Source: Paramagnetospirillum magneticum AMB-1
Lineage (GTDB): Bacteria; Pseudomonadota; Alphaproteobacteria; Rhodospirillales; Magnetospirillaceae
DNA length: 64,000 nt
Assembly: GCF_000009985.1 (NCBI RefSeq)
Contig: NC_007626.1
Span: forward strand, 2,409,942-2,473,941
Direction of reading: 5' to 3'
The notes under the pieces were generated by a model. The model did no database searches, was not told the DNA's origin, and saw only the letters and a list, made by a program, of their open reading frames with translations. Within the stretch, counting starts at the first letter, position 1, and each line of letters opens with the position of its first letter. Below, one piece after another: positions 62,966 through 64,000 of this stretch. The position numbers and the translations under genes were made by a program.

Positions 62966-63909
62966 ATGAAGGGGGCCATGGCTCAGTTTCGCCTGCATGA
63001 CTGGAATGATGTCCGGCTGATCATCGCCTGTGCCGAGCACCGCAGCTTTGCTGCGGCAGCCATTGCCATGGGGGTTGATCAGACCACGGTCAGTCGGCGC
63101 ATCAGCAATATGGAAGCGGCCATCGGCCGTCCGCTGTTCACTCGCCGTAAATCGGGGGCCACCCCCACTCCGGCCGGCGAGGCCCTGCTGGAGCGGGCAC
63201 GTGCCATGGCGGCCTGGCCGGCGACTTCGAAGGCGCCATGCAGGGGCTGACCGCCTTTCAAACTCCCAAAGTGACGGTGGCGGCCAGCGAGGGCCTGCTG
63301 ACCTATACCTTGATTCCCGCCCTGATGGGGCGCGACAAGCATGAATTGCCGCTGGACCGGGGCCTGGTGAAGGCGGAATTGCCCAAACTCGCCTTTTCGA
63401 CGGCATCGGCAAAGGCCGACATTTCCGTCATGGCTACTTCGCCGGGAGATCTGCCGAGGGTGAGCGGTGCCGTTCATGTGCGCCGGGTTGGCACCATGAA
63501 CTTCGTCCCGGTGGCCAGTCGCGACTTCCTGCATGAATTGCGGGGGGTTTCCAGCTTCGACGATCTTGGGGCGCTGCCGCTGCTGGATATTGGGATCTAT
63601 CGGGCCATCCGGGGGCTCGACGCCTGGAACGGGCTGGTGGCCGCCAAGGATGGCGAGGGCGTTCAGGTTGCCCCCAATACCCCCAAGGTGCAGCGGCCGC
63701 TGCTGAGTGGGGAGGGCGTGTCGATTCTTCCTGATTACTCAACGCTCTATGAGCAGAGCCTGGAGGTCGTCGATGTGCCGGCGCCGTCCATGGCGGTTTC
63801 GCTGTGGCTGGTTTCGCACGAGGATACGCTGCGCGAACCGTCGGTGCGCGAATTGTATGACCTGCTTGCCGGGATGTTCACGGCTTCGTCGTGGTATCGA
63901 GATAAATGA
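62966..63909 (+). pseudogene. LysR-family regulator, interrupted by a single-base frameshift
   Basis: The first frame encodes the helix-turn-helix (RSFAAAAIAMGVDQTTVSRRI, residues about 26-46) and stops after 94 codons. The second frame, beginning at LAGDFEGAMQGL, gives the complete effector domain up to codon 314 or so. One added C at the CCTGG (63213-63217) restores the single frame. It is divergent from the GNAT gene, the natural LysR position. In-frame ATG 62978 is an alternative start. Confidence 0.8.
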
Positions 63910-64000
63910 GCCGAATTCGGGTCGAATTGGCCTCTGCATACGGGAGTATTCACCTGCATACTAAAAAAGGTTGCGTTTGAAAGCGTGTCGGTTAGAATGC
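63910..64000. other. Terminal 91 bases, no gene seen
   Basis: Low GC relative to neighbours, with two TGCATAC repeats (63936-63942 and 63955-63961) and a short A run. It may be a promoter region for a gene beyond the window. Nothing firm can be said. Confidence 0.3.

Overview
The window looks like chromosomal DNA of a high-GC alphaproteobacterium of the Rhodospirillales, most likely Magnetospirillum or a close relative. This rests on homospermidine synthase, a PopZ-type polar organiser, fused CysNC, two bacteriohemerythrins beside c-di-GMP and cAMP signalling genes, and general gene style. The genus is an inference from gene content; no magnetosome gene is present. Coding is dense on both strands and nearly all third codon positions are G or C. 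No insertion sequence, prophage, CRISPR array or rRNA was seen.

Layout. 1-2242: end of cysD and cysNC (sulfate activation) with a terminator. 2243-5482 (minus): a periplasmic binding protein overlapping a sensor histidine kinase, then an Hsp20 gene with a possible thermosensor leader. 5661-7238: a membrane/spermidine-synthase-like fusion. 7334-17316: a respiratory block with a TlpA-like thioredoxin, heme A synthase, a 53-residue membrane peptide, a CuA subunit II, a B-type-like heme-copper subunit I with Gln where oxygen reductases have the cross-linked Tyr, heme O synthase and a Sco protein. It continues with a diheme cytochrome b fused to two 4Fe-4S motifs and an FlpD-like domain, and a second, much more divergent heme-copper subunit I (frameshifted as read) with its own CuA subunit. 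This fits NO reduction better than oxygen reduction, though heme A synthase leaves an oxidase possible.

17473-22282: a GH1 glycosidase flanked by two copies of an intergenic repeat, an ABCD-type ABC protein with a degenerate nucleotide-binding domain, and a D,D-carboxypeptidase. 22402-32491: a signalling cassette made of a FecR-like secreted protein, a CHASE2 adenylate cyclase, an exported TPR-CHAT caspase-like protease, a metallo-beta-lactamase/cNMP-barrel protein, a lipoprotein and a hemerythrin-like protein. This is the best candidate for an undescribed system. 32547-36371: a Sel1-trypsin fusion, a 98-residue MCP-tip protein, an enoyl-CoA hydratase family enzyme and an exostosin-like protein. 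36494-36785: tRNA-Asn and tRNA-Cys with promoter and terminator.

36917-53692 is mostly conserved housekeeping: PCMT-like, TolC, PopZ, ValS, a PAS-GGDEF protein, hemerythrin, uracil-DNA glycosylase, NYN protein, RpoZ, RelA/SpoT, PdxJ, AcpS, LepB, Rnc, Era. 53679-63909: frameshifted recO, an aryl-CoA ligase behind inverted repeats, LysE, GIY-YIG, an MFS/LysR divergent pair, homospermidine synthase behind a 310-base structured leader with a short uORF, a run of small minus-strand genes (lipoprotein, RHH, GNAT) and a frameshifted LysR gene. All three frameshifts can be explained by one missing C at a CCTGG site, which suggests a systematic sequence error.
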